Assembly (NCBI GenBank): GCA_900291925.1
Contig: UWYS01000003.1
Coordinates: 372,001 to 436,000, forward strand
DNA: 64,000 nt
From: Thecaphora thlaspeos
Taxonomy: Eukaryota > Basidiomycota > Ustilaginomycetes > Urocystidales > Glomosporiaceae
Direction of reading: 5' to 3'
The notes below the pieces were generated by a model, which was not told the origin of the DNA, did not search any database, and saw only the letters and a program-made list of their open reading frames with translations. Every line of letters starts with the position of its first letter. Position 1 is the stretch's first letter. The position numbers and the translations under genes were made by a program. Below are positions 43,401 through 53,587 of this stretch, one piece after another.

Positions 43401-46400
43401 AGGGAAACGTCGAATCCAGCGGAAGGTCATACTGTTTGCTCGCTCGTCGGTCCAGTCGTACGGGCGGTAGCACTTCAGCGACAGCTCATGTCCCTCGGTC
43501 ACCTTGTAGGACTGAGCGACGTGACCGAGCGTCCTGGCTTCGACGCGGAAGAGCTGGCCGCGCTTGCGAGTGACGGCGCCGTTGATTGACGTCAGTCGGC
43601 CTTTTTCATCCAGCAGGCTCTCGTTGGGGCCGAGATCTTCGACGGCCACGTCCTGCTGCTCGCCGTCGCGCAGAACCTTGACCCGAGTGCCTTCGGCCAA
43701 GCTGATGGAAACAACAAATCGAGACGATACAATCAGCACGAGCTCCCAAGCGTAGAAAGATGCGCACGAAGGGTCAAGAACGGACTCACCAATGCACTTC
43801 CATAGGCTCCTGCAGGCCCCTTCTTGCGATCACAATCTTGCGCGGTTGCTGGATGGTGGAAGCGGCGGCGTTGCCGGTGAGTTAAGACGAGCATTACGGA
43901 TGGGGGCAGTGGTTTTTGCAGGTATGGGCGCGCGTGAGCGTGCGTAGGTGCGTCGTCAACAATGCAGTGCGTGGAGCGTTGGCGTGAGCGAGTGCAAGTT
44001 GCGTTTCCGTTAGTCATGATGTGTTCGACGATGGTGCGAGAGGGAATGGAGGCGAGAAGGGCAAGGGCAAGGAGGCAGTTGTAAGTAACGGGAGCCGAAT
44101 GAAGTAGGCTTGCAAGAGAAAAAGGGAGCAGTGAGGACGTCGCGCGGCGAGGCTTTGAGCATGGGCCTCACCCCATCAAGTCGGCTCAGCCATCAGCCCC
44201 TGCTCGCGCCGAAGCTTTCCATCCTGGCCGCCTCGCCCAGCCAGGACGACTGCCCGGGCAGGCCGGAGGGCAGGGTTGACTGAGCAGGCAGGAAGGGTCG
44301 GCGCGGGCACGGGGCAGACCGGGCTGGGCAGTCGGGTGGCACGAGCTGATCAGGTGGCCGGGAGCAGGCAGCGCTGGCTGACTGGCGAACCGCCAAGCCA
44401 AGCCAAGTGCGGGAGGCGAACGGAACGATCCACACCATCAGGGACCGGCACTTACCTCTTCGACAGGCAGCGATCTCACGAGACTGGCCACCTCCTCCGC
44501 AGCCTTCCACTTGGCCAGTTGCCCGAGCCGCTTCTGTCCCGCCCAGACGCTTTGATGGATGATCTTGAGGAACAGCTGCCCTGTGCGCGGGTTGAGGGTA
44601 ATCAGAGCACCATTGATGGCCTGTACAGACGGCCAAGCAAGGAGAGAGGGAGGAATGGTCAGACAGGAACTCAGAGACCGCGGCTGCAGGAAGAGGGGAG
44701 CTTACTTTTGTGACCATGTTACCCTCCTTAAAAGCGGTAGAACGGTGAAAATGCAATGCAACGACTAGAGTCAGCGACCGAAGAGCGATTGCGACGCCCC
44801 GTTACTGCTCTACAGGGAAGCAGGGCAACCAGGTGCACTCACAAACGTCTTCTTCACTGTGACCCTGTAACAACCGCTGTCGTCGAATAGCCACGTGACG
44901 CTGTTGTCGAAGAGGTTGGCGTAGTTCGAGGAGCTGTTAGACGTCGCGAGTCGGAGGAGTGGTGGAAGCGGAGAGGGCGTTGTCAAAGGGTAGTGGGAGC
45001 GAAGGACGGTCAGATGTCGGCTTTGGGTCAAGGGATCGAGCTCGTTTGGACTTACGATAGGTAGGCCTCTGTCGGCGAGCTGCTGTACAGCTGAAGACTC
45101 TTGCGGACCCGCTCGCGGAGGACATAGAGGGCGGGGTTGGCCTTCATGATCTTGGCCATGGCCTGCTGAATGAGGGGTTTGCTGCCGGGGAACCAGATGC
45201 CGTAGGCCGAGTGGATGTTGTAGGCGAGGTCGATGCCAACAAGAGCACCGGTTGCCGAGGGGTAGATCGAGGTGTTGTCGCTGGTGTAGTCGAGGAACTT
45301 TGCACGGCAGTAGCGCTCGATGTCGTGCGAGTCGTAGTCACCCCAGCGCAGCTGCACGTCGAGCCACCACTTGTTGCCGCTGGAGCCGTCGAGGACGTCG
45401 CGTGCGTCGGTGAGGAGCGAGGGCCTGCTCATCGGCCACTTGTAGCTGGCGAACAGGAGGATGTCGGAGCTTGAGGCCGTCATCCTGTAGCTCTTGCGCG
45501 GGTGGATCGTCTCCTTCTGGACCGTCTCGATTGAGAGGGCCTCGAGCTCCTGGTCAAAGACCTGGCAGAGGTCCATCACGACGCTCTCGTGGATCTTCTG
45601 CCAGAGATGGGCGCGGAAGAGCTGAATGTACGAGATCTTGAGCGACGGCATCTTGCCCGACATCAAGACGCCACAGAGGTCGAGCTGGACCTGGAAGCCG
45701 ATGTAGACGCTGCTGCGGTTGAGCGTCGGCGACCACCAAAGCGTGAAGCGGCGGTTGGGAATCTGGCTGAGACCGGAGCGCTGGGCGTTGGTGAGGCGCT
45801 TCTGCTGCATGCTCTCTTCGAACGACGATGACTTCTCCCAGAACAGTCCCTCCCAGGTCGGGTGGCCCGTCGCGGCGAAGAGCGAGTGCTCGAGGATCGT
45901 CTCGACGCCGCCGAGCGCGGCGATGGTGTCGGTGCGGAGCTGGTTGAGATTGTGAAGTTTGCCATCGTGGCGCTGGTTTGTCCAGGCGAAGGGCTGCGAC
46001 TTGGCGATCTGGTACTTCTTGAACTCCTGGCGCACACGCCACATCTTGTCGTAGGAGAGGATGGTGCGGTCCTTCTGGAAGAGTGTCGCGATGCGCGGGA
46101 GGCCGCGATGGAACGAGTCCTCGAGGTCCTCGAGCGTGAGGCGGCGGTTCTGCTCGCCGGCCTCCTTGCGCTTCTGCGCGTACTCCTGCCAGACGCGCGC
46201 CGAATCCTCGAACTCCGAGGCCCACGGCGTGATGTAGCGGTAGAGGGCGGGGAGCAGCTGGTCCTCCTGTCCGGAGGTGAGGCCGGAGCGGAAGTGGGTG
46301 ATGCCGGTGGTCGTCTGGCGCGAGTACTTGAGGTCAGAGGCCGGGATCAAGACGTGGCCCATCGAGAGCATGCCCAGCCCGCCGAGCTCCTTGGGCGAGG

Positions 46401-49400
46401 CGAGGATGTGGATCGGCCAGCGCGACGGCATCTTGCTGTTGACGCCTGACTTGATGCGGTTGATGACCTTGTTCTCGCTCTTGACGAGGAGATCGAGCAG
46501 CTCCTCGGTGTTGACGACGGCCTCACGGTAGTAGGTCATGAGCGCTATCAGGCAGCTGTTCCACTTGTTGGCAATCTTGCTGAACGGCGCCGCGCCGGCC
46601 GACATCAGCAACGCACGCACGCGATTGTTGAAGCCGGCAATACCCTCCTTGGAGACGCGGAGGAACGCGGTCGCTGTCCTCTCGCCGGACGTGGCCGAGA
46701 TGAGCGGCCAGATACCGTCACGTGTCGAGTCGACGTCGCCCTGGCGCACCTTCGGGAGGATGCGCACCTCGAAGCCGGACATGGAAAAGAGGAGGTTGGG
46801 ATTATCCTTGCTGTAGACCGAGCAGAGCGTGTCCTCCCACTCGATCGTGGTGAGGCTGCGCGGGAGGCTGTTCTTGACGGTCCAGAAGACGGCACGCCCA
46901 AGGTTGACGTCGTGCTTGACGAGCCGCATCCTGCAGTCCCTCGGCCAGCACTTGCGGTTGTTGTAGCCGATCAGATTGCTGTTGTTGGGGTCCGGGTTGG
47001 CGCTGAGGTAGCGCTGGATCAGGTCACGCGCCTCGTCGGCCTCGAAGCGGTAGAGGATGTGGATGCGATCCACGAAGCGCGTGTACATGCGGATCGGATG
47101 GTTGCGCTCTGTCGCCGTGTCCTTAAACTGGAAGAGCCCGTTCGGCATGCTCGGCGGGCCGGCCATCTCGCTGGCGCGCTGGAGGCCGAGGATGAGCAGG
47201 TCGAGGATGAGGCCGTAGTACTGGAAGACGAACGCGCTGAACTGGAGGCCGCGGATCAGGCCATACGTGTTGATGTGCTCCATGTCCTTGAAAACGATCG
47301 AGACGTTGTTCTTGGCGGTGATGTAGTCAGCCAGGTTGTGATCCATGATCAGACGGAGCAGCCGGTTGAGCAGCGTCAGGTCAATCTTTTCGTAGACACG
47401 GCTGAGCGTCGTCTCCATCAGCACGTTGCACTCGCCCTCCGACGTCTCCCAGACGCCATCGAGGTTGTTGATGCCGTTGCACCACTTGTAGACGAGCAGC
47501 GGCGCCGGTTCCGAATCGCTCGGCTTGACCCAGGCGGGGAAGAGCTGGCGCTTGTCGGCCTCGTACGAGAGGTACTGGTCCAGGTAGGCATCGGTGATCT
47601 TCTCCATCGGCTCGATGTCGTAGCACGGGATCAGCTTGTCGAACGTGTCGAAGAACTCGATCCCCACCGCCTTGGCCGCGCGCTGGGTCAGCATCAGGCG
47701 CTTGATCCGCGCCAGCGTCTCGTGCGGGTTGTCGAAAGCCTGCTCGATGAGCGCGAGCTCCTCGCGCTGGCTCGAGTTGAGGCGGCCCTTGACGCTGTAC
47801 GACTCCTTGAGCTTCTCGAGCGCCAGCACAAGAATCTTGGTGTCGTGCTTGAAGTTCAGCGAGGGGAAGGGTATCGGCTGGAAGCGACGGCTCTCGAGCC
47901 AGTGGACCGTCGACGTATAGATGGCAACGGCAGCCTCAGACGTGATGTAGGGGCCGTCCTTGAGGTACGAGTTCTGGCGCTCGTGCTCGGCCTTGAGGTA
48001 GAGACGGGTGAGGCGGCCGAGGTTCTTCTTGCTGACCGTCTTGTCGACAGTGGCGCCGCGACGGATGCGCTCGCGGTTGTAGTGCGTCACCGACGTCCAC
48101 CAGTCGGCCTTGAGCTTGACGTAGCGCAGGATAAGGCTCTCGACCGCCGTCGGCATGCCAGGGACCTTCCAGGGCGTATTCGACTTGTAGCAGCGCCACG
48201 CCGTCGAGAGGTGCTGAAGGATGACGCGCGACTTGTTCGCCTTGAGGCCCTCGGGCATCAGGTCGAGGATGTCGTGGAGGACGCTAGCGCGGAGCTCGAG
48301 GTCGAACGAACTCTCCACACGCTGCTTGGTGATCGTCGAGACGCCCTTGGCGCGGCCCTTCCTGCCCTCGAACTGCCTCGCCAGCAGGTTGCCAAGCCAC
48401 CTCTCAAGCAGCGGCGTGATGCCGCGCAGGAAGAATATCCACACGCGCCACGACGGCGCCCAGAAGCCGACGCCGGGACCCTTTCCGACGGGGCCGGTGT
48501 TGAAGCGCGAGTAGATGACGTGCTTGAGGTCCTTGCAAGCTCGGATCTGGCGCATCACGCGATACTTGTACCTGTACATGCCGCTGAGCGTCGCGACGTG
48601 GTTAAAGAGGTATTGAAGGCCATCGGCGAGCTGGAAAGCATCGATCGAGCCGAGGCGGTAGGTGACCTGGCTGTCGACGACGAGCTTGACGATGCGCGCC
48701 ATCTCGCGGACCAAGTGGAAGGCGTTGCCGAAGCGGCTCTTCTTTCGCTCCTTTGTCGTCAGCGTCTTGGTCGGCTTGAGGTTGAAGTTGAAGTCGAGGT
48801 GGAGCGCCGAGCAGCCCTTGCGATGGATGAGGAGGTTGAGCATGTTGAACGACTGCCTGGACACCTGCAGGCCCGCCTCGAGCCAGTCGATCGTCGTGTT
48901 CTGGAAGAACTTGGTCGCATTGAGCTGCCTGAGCAGGTGCTTGCGCTTCTGAGGCTTCTGCTTGCGGGTGTGGAGCGAGTTGTAGACGTAGTTCTTGAGC
49001 AGCTTCTGGTAGCTGACGCGGGTCTTGACGGGCTGGTTCTGCGGGCAGTGCTCGAGGTACCACGTCTGGATCAACGGGACGTCGACGGCACGCCTCGTCT
49101 TGCCGCTGCGGTGGTCGTAGGGCGAGGGGGCCCACCAGAGGGCGATCGCATCGGCGGTCAGCTCGTTCTCGAGCGGCTCCTCGTCGAGGAACGGCGCCAC
49201 CTCGTCCGGTAGCGAAAAGGCGACCTCGTCCGGCAGCTCGTCGTCGCCCTCGACGCCCTCGCCGAAGACATCGTCTTCGTGGCTGAGCACGGGCGACCCG
49301 TCGTCGTACTCGGTGCGGAAGGCGTTGGAGCTAGCGAGCGACCTGCCCGAGATCGGGTTGATGACGGGGTCGAAGTAGAACGCCTGGTCGATATCGTCCG

Positions 49401-50481
49401 ACCGGATGTAGACGTTCTTCGGCTCGTGGTAGACGCCGATGTGGACGGAGCGCGGCCGGCTATTGTAGAGGTGCGGGAAGGCGACCTTGTACTCGGTGCG
49501 AATCTGCTGGCGGATGATGATCTTACGGAAGTCGGTGAAGTCGGTAAAGTCGTCGTCGAAGCCGTCGGTGTCCTTGTAGAGAGGCTCGAACTTGGGACCG
49601 CCGGGAATAGCCATGTTGAGCGCCTTGGCAGTGAAGAACGACTTGCGGTCGAAGAGGTGGTAGTAGTTGGCGTCGCCCGTCGCAAAGTCGCTCAGCAACG
49701 TCTTGCCGAGGCGGTGGAGGGCAGCCATTTGGGGCAGATCGAGGTTCCAGAACTTGTACGAAGGCCCGTTGACGTGGTCTTTGTCGTCGAGCAGCGGCTT
49801 GTGGTCGTAGAACCAGTCGATGATGGCGCTGTCCTCCTCCTCGTCGAGCTCGAGCTGGATGGCCTCTAACGGCTCGACGTCGACCAGATTGTCGCCGTAA
49901 TCGACCACCGGCTCCTCGTCGTCGAACGGCGGGAAGCGCATCCGCTTGAAGTGGCGTCGATCGCGCTTCTCACGCCTCATGGCGAGCCACATCGTCGCCC
50001 ACTGGGCGTGGAAGACGGGCTCAATCACCTTGGGGACCTCGTTGACAAAGGTGATGGCGCCCGTGATGTGGTAGAGCGCGGGAACCTCGCGGACCTGCTC
50101 CCACGGCATCGGAATGTTCTCGAGCACCTTCATCATGGCGTGCGGGACGTACTTGAGGGCGCCGAGGTGGACGCGCTTGTCCTGCCTATACTTCCGGTTG
50201 CTCATGTCGCCGTGGTCCTTGATAACCTTCCTCAGTACCTCCGGTGGCATCTCGAGCTTCCCGGTATCGACGAAGCCCGTCTTGCCCCTGCGATCGCCAA
50301 ACCTCCTGCTCTGGCTCTGCTGCCACTTTTTGGCTTTTGAGTCGAGCTTCTCTGTCGACATGACCGGCGGCACGCTGTAGGGCGAGCTCGACTGCGATTG
50401 GGGCATGCCGGGCGGAGGTCCTCGCATCGAAGAGGGAGCCGAAGGTGGCACCCCTATGAAGCCGGGCGGAGGGCCGGACAT
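40464..50481 (-). CDS. PRP8: PRP8, U5 snRNP splicing factor, with in-frame intein
   Basis: Seven exons: 45056-50481, 44843-44933, 44706-44726 (21 nt), 44456-44620, 43790-43848, 41990-43701, 40464-41842. They encode 2,950 residues, of which 565 (1921-2485) are an intein, leaving a 2,385-residue Prp8. Matches are unmistakable from the Pro-rich N-terminus ([11 protein letters not shown]; '[19 protein letters not shown]') through the reverse-transcriptase-like and RNase H-like regions ('[19 protein letters not shown]', '[20 protein letters not shown]') to the Jab1/MPN end ('[20 protein letters not shown]', '[10 protein letters not shown]'). Prp8 forms the cavity around the spliceosome active site and regulates Brr2 via its C-terminal domain. 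The first exon is 5.4 kb without an intron, while all six introns crowd into the 3' third around the intein. Confidence 0.97.
42009..43791 (-). other. PRP8 intein (565 aa) with LAGLIDADG-type endonuclease remnant
   Basis: Protein-splicing element inserted at the conserved site ..EPMEVH / C-LDFPN... Block [11 protein letters not shown]. Block [14 protein letters not shown] with the T-x-x-H pair. Block [20 protein letters not shown] then TVVHN, followed by Cys+1. All residues needed for splicing (Cys1, block B His, penultimate His, terminal Asn, Cys+1) are present, so excision should work. An acidic, Ser-rich linker ([18 protein letters not shown]) follows the N-terminal splicing half. The homing-endonuclease region has [11 protein letters not shown] (first motif, Asp replaced by Asn, codon 42729-42731) and [12 protein letters not shown] (second motif, 42408-42443, Asp kept, following Gly replaced by Val). 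The coding span includes an 88-nt intron (43702-43789) that splits the Cys1 codon as TG|C. Confidence 0.94.
44706..44726 (-). other. PRP8: 21-nt microexon of PRP8
   Basis: Encodes just EGNMVTK, matching the conserved Prp8 segment (EGN-L/M-x-T-K) and joining ..VKKTF to AINGALI.. in frame. It is flanked by a ttttaag acceptor and a gtaagc donor. Confidence 0.88.
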
Positions 50482-51395
50482 GGTGTGGATGTGTGTAGGT
50501 GTGGCTGCGGGGTGTGTCGGAAGTCGCCTCCTCTGGCAGCCAAGGAAGCCGAGAGGGGGCAGGTCGCCCAGAGCTGATCCGGAAGCTGGGCGGTCACACC
50601 GAAGGTGTCGAGCTCGACTTTAATGCGAAACTGTTATCGGGATCCTCAAGCGAGTCGTTTGAGGGGCTGTGTCAGACTCTATCGTCCTGAAGGTCTTACA
50701 GCGCAGGGTGCTGTTCGCTTAGGATGTGGAACGAAACCGGAACGAAACGAGACGGGTGTGGTCGATTGGTTCTGCTGTTTGTCTTGAGGGAGGGAGCTGG
50801 CGGACGCTTCGAGCTGATGATTGGTTTCGTGAGCAGGAACGAGAGACGTGAGCGGATGAAAGGGGGAAACCGGAAGGAAACGTGGTGGTGATGGTGGTGT
50901 TGAAGGCAGGGACGATGACCATCGGCGTGGCGGCGCGAATCCTTCACACCCTCTCCCTCACACGCCCGCCCCCATGCTCAGTAAAGTCCCTCGATCGACG
51001 CGCAGCCGCAGTCGCGATGTCGGATCCGAGGGCAATTTCCTCTGCCTGGTTGGCATCGGGGCGACCCTCCGACCCTTCCAGAGGCCGCGCCCCAGCTTGG
51101 GGGAAAAGGCCGAGGTGGAGGCGCGCGGGCCGCTCCACGCTTAACCAGCGAGGGTGTCGCTGGCACCCTTCAACGAGCTCAGCCCTTCTCCCATACCGAC
51201 ACACTAACTGACTCTCTAACCCACGACCGTCCTCCCGCCATCGCTCCTCCGCTCTCGCCGCCACCTTCGCCGCTCCTCGTCGATCCTGTCTAACGAACGC
51301 ATACTCGACCAGCACCGCATCTCTAGCGCGCGAGCTGCACACACACTACCTCGCCACGCAAAGACCGCCCTAACCCAGCAAACGCAGCAGCTGCC
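50482..51395. promoter_or_regulatory. Divergent intergenic region (PRP8 / 51396 gene)
   Basis: About 0.9 kb between divergent start codons, so both promoters must lie here. Frames on both strands are Arg/Ser/Pro-rich and unconvincing. No specific site is recognised. Confidence 0.4.
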
Positions 51396-52118
51396 ATGTC
51401 GAGCGCGGATCACGCCGATACCACCCAGGGCCCGGCCACCTCCGCTGCGCCGGATCAGGAGATGGCCTCGGTCGACCAGGCGACCGGTGATCTCGCTATG
51501 TCGGCCCCGCGCGGGGCGGGAGAAAGCAACAGCAACCACGAGGATGAGGTCAGCGATGCACAGGATAGCCCTATCGTCGTCGAAGACGATGACGGCGCGG
51601 AGCAGACCGCTGACCGGCCCACCACGGCGGCGGCGGCGACAGGCGTGGCTGAGCAGGCGACCTCGGGAAGCTTTGCCTCTAGGAGGAGGGTCACCGCCCG
51701 CGGCTTCGAAACCAACGATGCCTTCACATTCGCAGACCAGGAGAGGAGGGCCGAGGACAGGGTGGGTGGGGCTACAGTGCCGATGCACACGCCTCGCACA
51801 GACTGGCTCTCACATGCTGCCGAACCAAGAACACTGCTGATGGTATTCGACGCCTTCTCCCTCCTCTCTTTGCATCATGCTAATGCTCGCAGCTTCTGGA
51901 CGAACGGGTCCGAGAGAGGTACACTCGAGGTATGTCTCACGTAGCAGCGCGCTGAGGACAGAGCTAGAGTACTGTTCCTGTCTGTTCCTCCTGCTGTGAA
52001 GTGCCACTGACATGCGACCCCTTAGCACTACTTTGCCGCTCTACACCCGCTCCTTCGCCCGCCTTCATCCGTCGCAGAGATCGGCGATCCTTTCGATGAG
52101 AGGGGCGCCGCACCCTGA
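51396..52118 (+). CDS. Small protein of unknown function (exons uncertain)
   Basis: The first exon, 51396 to about 51761, encodes an acidic, disordered N-terminus (MSSADHADTTQGPATS...SPIVVEDDDGAEQ) followed by a more conserved-looking 'ARGFETNDAFTFADQERRAED'. A putative intron (gtgggt ... gctcgcag) leads to a short exon near 51893-51929, then a second intron to an exon near 52026. The phase of the last two exons cannot be fixed by eye: one reading gives LLDERVRERYTR, another FWTNGSERGTLE continuing HYFAALHPLL to a stop at 52116-52118. I do not recognise the family. The end coordinate is approximate. Confidence 0.45.
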
Positions 52119-52549
52119 GTCGCGCGCTTAATGCGTAGAGACAGCGGGGTGTTACCACCGCTAACCACAACCTTCGGTGCCTAAGCGACCAGTAGCAAGC
52201 GACCTCCGTCTGCTATGTCCGCCACTGTGGCTGGCTTTCCCTTTGGCCATTCGAGGCGTCTCGAAGAAGACTTGTACTTGTATCCGGGGTCCCTGTGTCC
52301 CGGTGAAATCCAGACAGTGTTTCTGCTGACCGCTTCCAGACGAGCTCGCGCACGCGAGAGGAAGGGAGGCCGAGGCTTGGCAGAGGAGGAGCTTTCGCGG
52401 CTGCCTGTGCTGTTGCCGGAGTGTGATGGCCTTGAGAGGACAGCTGGCGCATACCGACGATGTTACGCCGATGGCACGGCGTGAGCAGAGCTTCGGCCTT
52501 TTGGATCTGGACTCGACTCAGCCATTTCTGCTGGAAAGCGAGACGTAGC

Positions 52550-52819
52550 TCAGGTGGCGGCAGGGCCGTGAGGAGCGCCGATGTTTTCCTGCTGCGAGAG
52601 GCCAGGCTGAGTCTGGGACTGCGACTCTGGCTCGCCGTGGCCATAGGCGGAGGAGTTACGCTCATGAGCTTGCTGGCCCATCATCGAGCCGCCATCAAGA
52701 GAGACTCCGGACCGCATCGCTTCCTGCGATGCCTCAACGATCCTGGCGCGCCGATAGGCCTTGAGCGTCTCGACGTCCGACTCCTGCAGGTTGAGCGTCG
52801 TGGGTGGACGTCGGATCAT
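52550..52819 (-). CDS. CDC26: CDC26-like anaphase-promoting complex subunit
   Basis: 89-residue single-exon frame. The N-terminus MIRRPPTTLNLQESDVETL matches the Cdc26 signature (M-L/I-R-R-x-P-T-x-L-x-L-x-x-x-D-V), the short segment that binds inside the TPR superhelix of APC6/Cdc16. The following helix (KAYRRARIVEASQEAM) fits the family; the Ser/Gln-rich rest is variable in fungi. In the APC/C, Cdc26 stabilises Cdc16. The protein is so short that the call rests on about 20 residues. The gene diverges from the coiled-coil gene that starts at 53588. Confidence 0.65.
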   Translation of the reverse strand: MIRRPPTTLNLQESDVETLKAYRRARIVEASQEAMRSGVSLDGGSMMGQQAHERNSSAYGHGEPESQSQTQPGLSQQENIGAPHGPAAT

Positions 52820-53587
52820 AGTGCGTGAGGTGCCAACGTGGATGAAGTGTGCGCGTGAGAGAGGACGGGGAGACGTGCCAGTGTCAGGGTGCGAGGTATG
52901 TGTCGTTGTTGTTGCTGGTGTGCGGGAGAGTGTGCGGATGCGCGATGGTGCTGGGTCGCTGTGATGGAGGATGAGGGAGAAAAGGACCAGCGGCCGGCAC
53001 GCAACTGTCTGTGTAGTGGTGTTGGTTTCATGGGCAATGTGCGCGACGGCGCAGCAAGAGGCAAGACACCGCGAAGCTCGAGGGGTGCCGGCCTTTTTAG
53101 CCTGGGACTCTGACCGCGGCGCTCGCGTCTTGTTCACCTCTTTCTCGCTCCCGTCTTTCCTCCCACTACGCCACCATTCGTCCATCGCACGTACGCTACG
53201 CCGCCATCACTGCACAGCAGCAGTCGATCGCTCGTGCTGGCGCTCCGTTGCAGAGCTCGTTCGTTGAGGCTCCACGGTCGCCGCTCGTGTGTCGGCATCT
53301 TCCGTTGGCAACACTCGGAGCATCCGCGATCTGGGCGCAAGTTCCGGGAAGCCTGCCTTGCACGCTGTTGCCGCATCCTCGGACTGCTGCCGACGGCGGA
53401 TCGAAGCCGTCTGAGCCCATCTCAGGCTGGTGTACGCGTCCAGCCAGAGTCACGACGTCGCCTCGACGATCAGGCAGGTCCGGCACGCCTTCATCCGTCG
53501 CGACTCAGCCGTAGCGCTCTCGCACTCGAGGCCTTCTGAAGCGTGGCACGCTCTCCTGCAGCAACACCACCTCACGCCTTCGCCAGC

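Noticed and set aside
42009..43701. Reading the PRP8 insertion as a large intron instead of an intein
   Set aside because: The insertion is fully open in frame and carries all intein splicing blocks with Cys1, His-Asn and Cys+1 at the exact boundaries.
46912..49212. Plus-strand open frame of 766 codons opposite PRP8
   Set aside because: Mirror frame of the highly conserved PRP8 exon 1 in GC-rich DNA; composition (Val/Arg/Glu/Ala/His) and lack of any family signal mark it as a shadow. The same applies to 40545-41681 and 42399-43244.
52213..52665. Minus-strand 150-codon frame overlapping the CDC26-like gene
   Set aside because: Different frame over the same DNA, no recognisable domain; the shorter CDC26 frame has the family signature.
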